NCBI GenBank assembly: GCA_020747015.1
Contig: JAGTJM010000022.1
Span: 248,001-312,000, forward strand
DNA length: 64,000 bases
Direction: 5' to 3'
From: Pyrenochaeta sp. MPI-SDFR-AT-0127
Lineage: Eukaryota > Ascomycota > Dothideomycetes > Pleosporales > Cucurbitariaceae
Numbering within the stretch: position 1 is the stretch's first letter; the number at the start of each line of letters is the position of its first letter. The notes under the pieces were generated by a model. That model made no database searches and had not been told where the DNA came from. It saw only the letters and a program-made list of their open reading frames with translations. Both the position numbers and the translations under genes were made by a program. This document shows, piece after piece, positions 45,207 to 55,232 of this stretch.

Positions 45207-47636
45207 TCAAAGTAGAAGGACTTGCCGCTTATTGCCCTCATCCTTTGTAGTGTTTATGTAAATCTCCTTCTCCTCATCATCCATAGCGTCCCATTTTTTC
45301 GCCTTTGCATTGTTCCTCCATTTGTAGTAGACGTAAGTTCCAGGATACTGAACAAGCTGTACATGAATCAGCTCGTGAAATAGACTTTGGTAAATATGGC
45401 AGAAACGGAGCAATTACTTACACACATCCATATACATATAACCAAGAGGCCTTTGTTAGCCTTGAAGTATCGCGGCGCATCGGTGGGTTGATAAACTACA
45501 AGTTATCAGCATCTAAACTGTTCTGGAGGACTCCGCGACGCACTATTTGCACCGATCATTCCGCTGACTTGGACAAACATGTTGTAAAGACTACAAACGG
45601 GTCAGTTAAGTAAGTGTGGGTGCAAAGTAACGCCAGTCTTACGAGGCAGAGACTGTTCGGTTCTGGACCGAACCTGCATTTCTGCTTGTCCACGCAACTT
45701 GTATAGGATGGGTGCTAATTCGATCAGTTCTTGAGCTGTGGGATCCGAGCACGTGGTATCTTACTATGGGAAGGATAATAACACAGTCGCAATCGCAAAA
45801 TACGCCCAGCCGCTGATCGGATCCTTGAGGGTGATCAAAGCTACGAAGCAGGGAAGTAACCAAGCGTCTTCTGCCATCGCGACAAAGCTTCTATTGTTAA
45901 CCAATTCACTGAATGCAGTAATCAGCAGCATTGTAATACTGGAGCCGACGATGTACGGAATTGACAGCAGATTGGACTGAATGACGTCGAATCCAAGGTC
46001 ACGGAATGACAGCGTCAGATACTGGGATACTGGATACTTGGGTAGGCCGAACAATAGACCCAAAGCATACAATGGCCACATGTCGTAATCCTTGGCGCAT
46101 TTCCAGATCTGACCGACTGAGAGGCCTTGTCGATTGTACATGCCTCCCTTTTGTGGATCATCTCGGATAACTGACAGCAAAATTAGAACGGTATATGTTG
46201 ATACTGTGACGGAAGTTACTTACCTGAGTTCACAATAATCTTCTGTTCCTTCTCGTTGAAGTAGCCCTTAGGGTTCCACCAGCTCTTGGTTCTTGTCGGG
46301 CACTGCGGCATCAGGAAGAATGACATGACTCCAATAAGGACTGCGAGGAAATGAGCAAAGTTAATGTCCACAGTAATTTTGATCTTACAGGTGAATGCGC
46401 CCCTACTTTTGTCAGTAATGTCAATTTGATGTCGAAACGGTCAAAACTTACTCAATCAGGAACAACCAGCGCCAGCCCTCATAGCCTAGTATACCACGCA
46501 TGGATACAAGACCAACTGCTGCGAAACCAACACCAATATCGACTGTAAAAGTTGTTATGATATAGCCTGACGCTTAATGATAGGCGTTCCTACCAATTTG
46601 AGAGGACATCCAGAACCAAGCTAATCGTATTGGCAAGCTACGCCCGGTGTAAAAATAGGATAGGTAAAGAATAGTATCACTGGATGGATTAGCCGGTAAA
46701 ATGAACCACCGAGAAATATGACATACGGAATGAAGCCACCCTGGAACGTGGCGATCAAATATCTGGTAGCAAGGAAGGATGCTCGGCCTTTCAAGAAAAA
46801 CTGCATCGCCGATATGAAACTGAAGATGCAAATCTGTATTGGAATCCATAGGTCCGGACCGATACTACGGACGTCAGTTGCGTCGGCGTATATTTCCAGA
46901 AATTACTGACCGCTTGGAGATCAATTGCGAGGGAAGTTCGGCAACGAGGAAACCGACACGAGAGATAGTTTGACCAAGGTTCTATACAAGTCAGTCCAAC
47001 TATTTCTTAAACTGGCATAGAAACCTGGCAATGTGGCTAACATAATCAACTCGAGTGATGCCGAGGTCGTCGAGCATGTTATCTGACACCGCATTGGAGA
47101 TATTGTTGCGATCAATGTTCAAGGCAGCAAACATGATGCAAACCCATGCCTGCTAATGTTAATTTCTGACGGAGAATCTGTACTTTGTCACTCACCATAA
47201 TCTTCCAGTCTACTTTCCGCCGTACTTCATTTTCTTCTCGCCAGGTCCAGCGAAAACTAGGGTCAAACGCAGACCAGTTCTCCCATTGCGGATGTATGTA
47301 TAAGCTTTTGAGCGCTTCTACGTTTTCAGAATCCCAAATGCTGGATTGAGTCGCAACCTATTGCACTTGTCAACTCGGCAGGTAACAACGTCGGGTCCGA
47401 GGACTAGCACATACTGCATCAACATCGTAGATATCGTTTTTGGGTCCTTTGCGTATCCTCAGAAAACGTAGTACGTAATCACCTAATGCTGTTTCCATCC
47501 GTTGTGTCTCGGTCGCTGCTAAACCGGTAACGGTAGCCGTCTCCTTGGGATGTATCTTATCGGGCTCGTCTGAAGCATAGTCGGGGGAGGATGACTTCGC
47601 AGACTGTGGTGGTTCGACTGCATGTCTATCAGGCAT
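45207..47636 (-). CDS. Dal5-type MFS transporter (anion:cation symporter family)
   Basis: Fourteen exons give 585 aa: 47415-47636, 47196-47357, 47042-47149, 46911-46981, 46727-46864, 46594-46679, 46452-46542, 46389-46402, 46224-46340, 45765-46170, 45643-45714, 45544-45590, 45422-45495, 45207-45356. Every phase closes and the joins recreate family signatures: DRNNISNAVSDNMLDDLGI, WRWLFLIEGAFTFLIGVMSF, THPIQVAWTSRNAGSVQNRT and ALKKW-like C-terminal KAKKWDAM. This is the allantoate/ureidosuccinate/vitamin permease branch of the major facilitator superfamily, at the plasma membrane with ~12 helices. Exon 8 is only 14 nt. The gene occupies the slot held by the NCS1 permease in the intact module, in the same orientation, but it is unrelated to it. 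Given such complete splicing, it looks functional despite relics on both sides. Confidence 0.85.
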
Positions 47637-48440
47637 TTTCGTTGCTGAAAATGGTTTGACTCAAGTGAATCTGGTCCTTCGGCCTCAATTGCTTTGCTAT
47701 GCAAAACGCCGATGTGAACTCGATCGATTGGTGCACCAGTTGATTCAAGCATGTGTTGCCTTTATAGGAGTGCCTGACTTCAGGAAGGCAAATACTGCTA
47801 GGTTATCAGTTCCGTAGGTGGGGCATCATTGCTAGGGGGCCTTGTAGCGTTCGTAAGCACGGTATTTTCATTGTTATACACAAATCATGGTACTTTGTGT
47901 GATCGCCTTCAGCATTAATCACTGTCTAGCGCCAAAATAGGAAGGTATTGAGATATTTTACAGAACAGCATGCTTTTCAAAAGTCCGGAAAGGGCCCCTG
48001 GCAATGCCACCCTGCCTTCAAAACTTTGGCCTGATACCGTAGTAGGCGTGCCGCCAACCGACGTCACGAATGCTGCTTCATGGCTAAGATCATACCATGC
48101 AAGCACACCCTGCGAGCCGAGTGGAGAGTTGTATGCAAACTCTTCAAATCAGCCCTTTTGAAGCACGGCTATTGGACATCACGCAAGGAAGCATTGCTAT
48201 TTCGTGTGAATCTGCAGTGGAGATGTCGGATATTGGGACGCGCCAAGCATATCGTCATTTGAATTCAGTTGGCGCAATCGAGTCGCTCGTGGCTAGCACG
48301 ACTCGAGCAAGCACGTTAGCAACTTCATGTATAAATATCAATAATACAAGACTCTTGCTCAGCGGCAGCCGAAGCTTGGGTTTACAAGCAAGAGTAAACC
48401 ATGGTAAGATTACTTCCGAAGTAAGACTATATAGCTTGGC
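47637..48440. other. Intergenic upstream of Dal5-type gene and of the hydrolase relic
   Basis: About 800 bp. It holds the Dal5-type promoter. Two overlapping short open frames around 47915-48161 have no domain support. It corresponds in position to the divergent promoter at 37.5-38.07 kb, but I could align only the last part, which begins at 48441. Confidence 0.45.
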
Positions 48441-48968
48441 GCTTTCTTTTCACACCTGCTGCACCAATACATCATCTGGTCTTCTCCTTTTCAACAAAAG
48501 TGGAATACCTTCAAGCTATACAGCCTCTAATCACTTTAGATTCATAATTTCGGAGTCCATCACTACCTAAAAACACGATCATTATATAAACCGTTCTTCG
48601 ATGCTCTCATTTGAGGCAAAGCCATTTGCTTTCTTATCTCCCTTCCAAATCACTTCTAATTTTTTTTGACACGCAAAGGAATCTTATCTTTCATTAAGGC
48701 TTTGGTAAGATACAAAGTGACAACCTTAAGGCTGCCCAGGCCTCAATTGCTCTGAGAATGGTTAATGCACTTTGGACACATGTTAGATTGACGTGCTGTT
48801 GCCATGCTCGCTAGTACCTATGCGGTTTCTTAGATGAGTAGGACAGAGAAAGACAGTGCTTACTATTTTCTATTATCACGATTCCTGAGTGGTTCACGCC
48901 TCGGTGTGTCGATGCTTAAGATTGCGAGGAGGTTTACAGAGAACATGAGAGTGAAGATTGGATCGTAA
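48441..48968 (+). pseudogene. Relic of a second cysteine hydrolase-allophanate hydrolase fusion gene, internally deleted
   Basis: 48441-48600 matches the promoter and leader at 37929-38098 of the intact gene (CTTTC, CTGGTCTTCTC, GGAATACCTTC, ATACAGCCTCTA). 48601-48760 matches its first coding part, about 38098-38255 (ATGCTCTCATTTGAGGC; GGCTTTGGT). At about 48761 the similarity jumps to the last ~200 bp of the gene, 40065-40267 (GTGCTGTTGCC; ATTGCGAGGAGGTTTACAGA; AGAGAACATGAGAG). About 1.8 kb covering most of both catalytic domains is gone, and small indels and stops break the rest. Dead copy. Confidence 0.85.
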
Positions 48969-49524
48969 AGGTGATAGAATGTTTACATTCTCTCCCTTCT
49001 AACACTTTCTTGATATCACAATATATTTGCTTAACTCAGACCCATCTTCATTCTACACCTTGCGGACAGTGAGAGAGCAGTCTTCTACTTCTGCCAATTC
49101 CCTATGCACCAATCTTCTCATGCCTGTACTTCACCTTACACACACCCAAGGCCATACAAGTTTGGCCCTTGACTTTACGCTTCTGCCATCAACTTACATC
49201 CCAGAATGCTTTCAGAATCATCAGGGCTACTTTTATCTGCAGCTGGTCGAACAGGAATTGCAAGTGTGGCCCCATGCTAAAATGAGAGGTCAGAGTTGAA
49301 CAGAGAGAAGTACGAACTTCAGCAATATCAAGCTACTAATAAGATTAAGCAATCGATGCGAGAAAATATGCATTTGTCGAACTGGCATCCATATTGTTAC
49401 CATGTTGCCGATGTTCTAGTTGTACATTTTTGACCTTCAAAACGCCGTCGCTGATGACCGAATCGGGGGACCTGATTCAAAGCTTTGGGTAAAAACGGAA
49501 CTTTGGGGCTAAGTTTTCTAAAAC
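48969..49524. other. Spacer after the hydrolase relic
   Basis: About 555 bp without a supported gene. Weak similarity of 49036-49062 to the 3' flank of the intact hydrolase near 40367-40394 suggests that the duplicated block extends slightly beyond the stop codon. The accessory region ends here, before PAF1. Confidence 0.4.
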
Positions 49525-50934
49525 TCAAATCTCGACGCCCTCGGCCCTCCTCCTGAACACCTCCCTCCTATCAGCCTCACCACCGGGTTCCCTGCCAGCC
49601 GCCTCAATGACATCCACTCGCTGTTCCTCGCCCACCAGGTCGACCCGTCCCGGCCGTCTCGGCCTAATGCTCGTCTTTTGTATGATTGGGTAAAAGTATG
49701 CTGCCTTCTGCAACCTGGTGTCTCTCAGTCTCTCCTGGCCATGCTTCTCAGGATCATGTAGAGCAAGTGCAACGACGTCGCCATAGGTATCGTGTGGGTC
49801 GCCAACTTGCTGCGAAGTCTCGTATGTGCGAATGTTTTCGTACTTGAAGCACTTGCGCGGCCGACCCTCGTCGTCTTCGGCAATGTCGAATGGGATAGCA
49901 GATTCGTCTGTGGGGTCGTTGGTTGTGAAGTTGCGTTTTATGCCATGTACCTTGTCCTTGGTCGGGGGGAGGAAAAACTCGAACTGGTATCGTGGAATAG
50001 GTACAGGGACTGTTGGATCCTGCTTGTGTGCTTCCCGGTCTTGGATGTAAATATCTTGATCGCCAACTGTCTGACCTGCTGGGCGGAGAAGGGCGACATC
50101 GAGACGGGGATCGTAAGAAGGGTCGAGTGGGTTGTTGATTGGTGGCGCAGTGAACTTGAAGACCATATATGCGCCTGTATCGGGAGTAGCGTCCCAGTCT
50201 GGGAGCAATGGGTACGAATCGAGCAGCTTCAACCCAGGATTCCTAGGATTCTTGGGCTTGTTCCATGCCTGTCGCTCTTCAGCCGTGGCCTCTGCCGCTC
50301 TCAACTGCTCTGCGCTATCCTGCCCATTGTATGCGTCTGCTGGGTATGCGATGTTGAAGCCCTTCAATATATGCCTAGCAATATTTATAGGGTCATCTAA
50401 CGAGGTCTCCGCCACTTTTCGCTTCCTTCGTAGTCGCATCGTGTTTGTGGAATTACTCGACTCAAACTTCGACCCTCCCGTTGTGCTCGAGGTGACATAT
50501 TCTGTTCGTCGCAGGAAGGTGATGCTCGTAGCATTTGTGTTGGCTTTGCCAAGTGCATTGGGCGGTCGCATCAGCGCTCTGTCAGCAGGATGTAATGGTG
50601 GCGGGTGTGGCATTGCCTGAATAGCTATACAAACGCGTCAGTCACTGAAAGAGATCCGCGCATGATGTGTTCTCGTACCAGACTCGTCGCCATCAAAGAC
50701 CTTTGGGATACCAACAAGATCGATTGGCATTCCCAACTCAGCGTCCGCCTCAATGTTCAACGGCTGCTCTCGTGCAAGTCTTGACGCAAAGCCTGCTGAT
50801 GTGTATTGTCCGCTTGACAGGCCGGTATTGGGAATGTCGAGTAGCTTGGGTGGGCATGGCGGCGGAGGAAGCGCGTTTGAGTATCTGATCTTCGCAATAT
50901 AGTCCTGGTGGACGACTGGCCGTCCGGAGCTCAT
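49525..50934 (-). CDS. PAF1: PAF1 complex core subunit Paf1
   Basis: Two exons, 50679-50934 and 49525-50624, with a 54-nt intron, give 451 aa. The N-terminus VVHQDYIAKIRYSNALPPPP, then CPPKLLDIP, is the conserved Paf1 opening. NALGKANTNATSITFLRRTEY and LLDSYPLLPDWDATPDTGAY are further family blocks. Paf1 scaffolds the Paf1C elongation complex on RNA polymerase II and supports H2B ubiquitylation and H3K4/K36 methylation. The start MSSGRPV (50934) was chosen over upstream in-frame ATGs because it gives the usual short leader. Many orthologues end in a strongly acidic tail; here the protein ends in a mixed Arg/Glu stretch. Antisense open frames over this gene are shadows. Confidence 0.92.
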
Positions 50935-51520
50935 CTTGTCCTTTGTATGTGTTGAAGATTGTGGATGGTGATTTTGCGCGGTTTGCTGTTGCTCAAAGAA
51001 AGTTGGAGGAGCGCTCGAGAGTCCGACGCGCCGGAAAATCGATTCACCCTCACCGCGCCAAGACTTCATCAAGTTGGGGTAAGTCCACGCCCCTTCGTCT
51101 GATAGTTTGAATCATGTCTGAGAAGCGCTAATAGACGCCTGAAAAGATGCTGTCTCATTTGAGACATTTTCTTGCCATCGTTACGATACTGTCCAGTTTC
51201 AAGGCCTTCTCACTCACACAAGTATCAAGACCGCTGAGCAAGCATAACGACCGTGATAATTATTAGGTATAGTAGTTCTATGAAGATCCTCTCCTATATA
51301 CAAGCACCTCTGCCAACCATTACCAAGGGCCAGTCCTTTCTAGTGTTGCCACTGAAGGGCATGCCTTGCCTTTTGCCTTTACCCAAACGCCGATTTCAAT
51401 TGCACTCAAAGATCGGAGAATGTAGGGCAAGTGGACCCGAGATAGATCAAACTATCTTTTTAGGCCGTTCCGCGACTCGATACCGACATATTGTCTTGGA
51501 AACATCATGTCGCTGCCCGT
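50935..51520. other. PAF1 promoter and ERG25 3' flank
   Basis: About 585 bp between the PAF1 start and the ERG25 stop, both on the minus strand. No gene recognised. A plus-strand frame at 51253-51618 overlaps ERG25 antisense and is unsupported. Confidence 0.45.
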
Positions 51521-52538
51521 TTACTGGGCCTTCCTGGCCTTGGCCAACTTCCTCTCTCTCCTCTTCTTCGAGGCCTCAGCGCCGGCCTCAGTATCAAGGC
51601 AGTAGTCCCACCACCTGAAGCTGCTGGCGTAGTTTCCAATGAACTTCTCGTGGTGTACATCATGATGCTCGGCTCCAGCCCAGAAAGGCAGGAAGTGGTG
51701 CAGACTCCAGGGGAATTCGTAGCCACTGTGCGCATCGATGGCTTGGAACAGACGGAACGCGATCCAAGTGTACATGGTCAGAATGTGGAGGTCCTTAGTG
51801 ACAGCGCACCATAAGATGGGAACGCCGACAGTTCCGAAACCCAGAACCATCACCTCGATGGGCGAGGCGTATTCAGCGGCCAGACCGAACGGAGCAGAGT
51901 ACTGATGGTGGATCTTGTGGATGTTCTTGTAGAGGAATGAGCTGGCGTGCATCAGACGATGGCTCCAGTAATGCCAGGCGTCCTCCAAAACGAAGAAGAT
52001 CGCAATCTGGTAGGCCATCTTCCACATGCTAGGAAAGGGGACGGAGGTCTCGAGGCCAAAGTACTGGCACATGGGGTGGAATAGCCAGATTTGGGGGAGC
52101 TCGACGGTGAAGTGAGAGAAGAGGACGAGAAGGGCGCATTGTGTCTGTTCCCAAGCGGTGGGGATTTTGTGCTGTTGGTGATTAGCTTTTGCAGTGGCGA
52201 TATTCATGGGCGAAGAAACATACCTGTTGAAGTTTGTACCGATTGAAATACGGGATGCAGTCAATTATGATCCATGGCAGTGATCGCCCAAAGTAGAGCA
52301 GCTCGTGAATGACAAAAGACATGATGCCCGTCGCCAGAACATCGTTGCCCATCCATGTGTACCATGCGAGCCACATCTTCTCGAAGTAGCCGAGCTGGAC
52401 ATTGTACTTGGAGATCTCCTCGAAGGAGCCCCAGTAGGTATCCTGCGCCATTGGCGTCAGGATCGCGGTTGAGTTCCTGGTATTGTTGTTAGTTCCCAGT
52501 ACATTCGCCTTCGGAGTTTGTAGGGGGGGAGCGTACAT
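51521..52538 (-). CDS. ERG25: C-4 methylsterol oxidase
   Basis: Two exons, 52224-52538 and 51521-52171, with a 52-nt intron, encode 321 aa. The enzyme belongs to the fatty acid hydroxylase superfamily. It shows the three di-iron histidine boxes HRLMH (176-180), HKIHH (190-194) and HHDVHH (274-279), and several membrane helices. The conserved opening [17 protein letters not shown], then [20 protein letters not shown], is close to identical among fungi. It catalyses stepwise oxidation of the C-4 methyl groups during ergosterol synthesis in the ER. The C-terminal Arg/Lys-rich tail ([15 protein letters not shown]) resembles a cytosolic ER-retention region. The N-terminal ~25 residues before the conserved part are less certain. 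Azole/alkylamine target-pathway gene, apparently intact. Confidence 0.95.
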
Positions 52539-53776
52539 GTTGTCTGCTTGCGATAACAAAGAAAGACTATGCGCAAGTGTCCTAGGAAAGAAAAGAAGGA
52601 AAGGGAGAGACTGCAGCGAAGAGAAGCGTGCAGTGGCGAATGGTGTGGTGCAGTAGAAGGAGGGGAGTAAAAGTAAGTGCAAAGGAGGCGGATTAAATTG
52701 GAGAATGTTGACGCCCTGATCTGCGTCCGCACCACTTTGGCTGCCCAGGAACCTCTCGGTCCCGAGCATCTTGAGTGGTTAGTGCCTGCCCAGACTTGAC
52801 CTGCAGCCAATCAGCAATGGCTACTAGTCCGCATTCTGTTTCACCGCCTTCCACAACATGGGGAGATTTCTACGGCTGCGGCTTGCGAGATCCCGGATCA
52901 CACCAGCGGCGCTTTGCAACCTGAACATGTTCATCATGTCACTGTGAACCCACCATATGCCGATGATGCCGATCCACTTCGTTCCATCCACTTGGAATAT
53001 CGAACCATACTCGCGGCCTCCCGTGGCGGTGCGCTCTCCTCCGGTGGGTGGCGAAAATGACGCGGCGAATCAGCTGCGTCCAGTTCTCGGCCTCTATATT
53101 CCACATGTTTGTCGAATCTACACACACTCACCTGCTATGTGAGAAATGTCAACGAAACGCAGATTGGCTTTAGCAAATGTTTTGAGTACTTTGTATGACT
53201 GTGGTCGAAACACCTCATTCTACGCCGTCTGCTGCTTTAAAGTAGCACATCAGCACACATTGCCCAAGGGCTACGCTTTGTTGGTCCACCATCATTTAAC
53301 TTCGGCCCACTATGTGCATGCCACACCTCAGGACAAATGGAGGGCCTCCAATATCATCTCGTAATAACCAGGATATGTTTTTCCTTCAACGTCATGCCTG
53401 TCCGTCCGAGAAGGCTAGCGCTTGAATCTTCAACTTTGCCGTCCACCAAACCCGTCCCTTGAGCATCTCGCACCCACCACTCTACAATGGATTATGTTCC
53501 GACTGACAAGCCAAAACCACAGGTTGTACAAGTTGTTCATATTTCTGGACTTGTTTGTCGAGTAACGAGCCTTGCCAAAGGCTTGAATGATCATTGAGGT
53601 GTTCACTTGCTTATGAAGTTTGGACCTTCATGTTGTTAAGGCACACAAACCCTTGAATCCTCAAGATGAATGGGCTGGAGCTGAAGTCCGTTCCTCGGAA
53701 CTGTATATTCTGGTGCTCTGTGTGCTCTCCGCATGTCACATGATAGATTTCGTTCATCCTGTACACATCGATATCA
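52539..53776. other. 1.2-kb intergenic region
   Basis: Upstream of ERG25 and downstream of the rhodopsin-like gene. A pyrimidine-poor plus strand at 52540-52700 (CT-rich on the minus strand) looks like the ERG25 5' UTR/promoter. No gene or RNA recognised. Confidence 0.45.
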
Positions 53777-55232
53777 TCAAGAGGGGAGCACTTGTCGAAC
53801 TTGCGTGCCATCTAGAGACACAAAGTCAGCGCTTGTCTCCTACACAATGTGCCAAATAACTTACCCCAGATAGCTGAACCCCATGTCGATCCATGATGAA
53901 TTGGTTCGACGGGTGGTAGGGGTTTCCTTGGTGGTCTGAACTCCTTGTCACTGCCTCCAAACGTCGGGCTAGGCGAGGGAATGATAGGCGGTCTGAATAC
54001 CCCAGGATTCTGAGGCGTCGATCCGTGTCCAACCAAGTGAACAACCGGGCTAGGACTAGGTTGCTCTCTACTCCTCGCCTTTATCAAGACTTTGCGGAAC
54101 ATGGGCCGTAGAAACGGTATGGAAGCCGCAATGATGCCAGTGTGTTGCTCCATTTGGCTCCAGATCAAGAGATTTGCGGTATTCTCGCCTTGTTGCACAA
54201 ACCCAGATAGCCAAAGCACCATGATACGAAGCCTCACAGCTGATGCGACAATAGCAAAAAGGCCAACTGAGAAGATAGCCATCAACTCCAGACGGCGTCT
54301 CAACGGCATAGTTTGTAGGTTCAGGAAGAAGATAATGGGTAGCGTCCAAATCATTACATCTGTGACTAGATTGTATCCGGCGTTAGCAAGCCAAAATGGC
54401 CCTGGATTGTAACACTGGGTAGCATGAATGCCATAGAATCCGCGTTCGAACACTTCAAATGACCACGCATCAGCAATTGGATAGCACGTAAAGACGGCAG
54501 CAAAGATCATGGAGGCGCTACCGAGGAGCACGATGGCGAGTAAAGCGCGGACGAGGTAACGGAAGCGTGTGTTCGAGGCGGCGATGCAGTCGTAGACTAG
54601 AAGTGGTCGTAGCGTTAGCAAGTGCTCGTTAGACAGTACACATGTTCATCAGACACCTGCGTGCCCTCAACTAGCTTCCCGGCTTTTGTTCGACATTTCG
54701 AACGATACGCGAGGCACATTTGCTTTGGTCGTGAGAGCCCTGGTGTGAAATCTGCTCATACGCACAGAGAAGGATTGATGTCTTAATAAGACAGAGATCG
54801 AGAATGTAGCTCACTCGATACATCCAAAATATCAGTAAAGAATTTGAGGCAACTTCCGCAAATGTTTCTCGACTCTGCAGAAGCTTAGCTAGATGCGCAT
54901 CCATGAAACATGTCCGGCTTACATCGACGCCACTGTAATCCATGAAGCGAATCATATACCAGTTGACAACTACTGACCCCCAAGCAGCAATCTGAAGGTG
55001 ATGAGTAGAATTTTGTCAATGGGAGGAGGACGCCTACCAGTGCGAGTAACATGACCCAGTCTGACGAACTGAGTTTGCCCACTAGGAAGTGGCGACTGTA
55101 GAACCTGAAGTGAGTGAGCGATCTTTCCAATCAAAATCCGCCAGATGGTGGTTACCTCAGTGCTACGATGATCGTCGATATCCCCATGAGCACGAACGCG
55201 AGCACCACGGAAAGCTTCTCATGGACGGCCAT
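53777..55232 (-). CDS. Fungal rhodopsin-like 7TM (PTH11-related) membrane protein
   Basis: Six exons (55156-55232, 55038-55104, 54923-54991, 54766-54874, 53865-54596, 53777-53811) give 362 aa. Seven membrane segments follow the layout of the fungal integral membrane rhodopsin domain: VVLAFVLMGISTIIVALRFY, then DWVMLLALIAAWGSVVV, the YRVSYILDLCLIKTSILLFY helix, WLANAGYNLVTDVMIWTLPI, and a late SQMEQHTGIIAASIPFLRP helix. A cytosolic Pro/Ser-rich tail of ~80 residues follows. There is no CFEM domain, so it is not a classic Pth11. Such proteins are proposed surface sensors, but most have no known ligand. The fourth intron (54597-54765) is 169 nt, three times its neighbours. The last exon (DGTQVRQVLPS) is inferred from splice sites only. 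Confidence 0.82.

Noticed and set aside
45207..47636. Dal5-type locus read as a pseudogene
   Set aside because: The short broken frames first suggested decay, but fourteen exons with consistent phases and conserved motifs rebuild a full 585-residue transporter.
32257..49000. Secondary-metabolite or transposon island
   Set aside because: No polyketide synthase, NRPS, terpene cyclase, transposase or reverse-transcriptase motif was seen; the contents fit a catabolic module with a decayed duplicate.
49792..50400. 202-codon plus-strand frame with hydrophobic stretches
   Set aside because: It is exactly antisense to the well-supported PAF1 coding sequence and is a codon shadow.
51253..51814. Plus-strand frames over the ERG25 3' end
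   Set aside because: Antisense to ERG25 coding sequence, no independent support.
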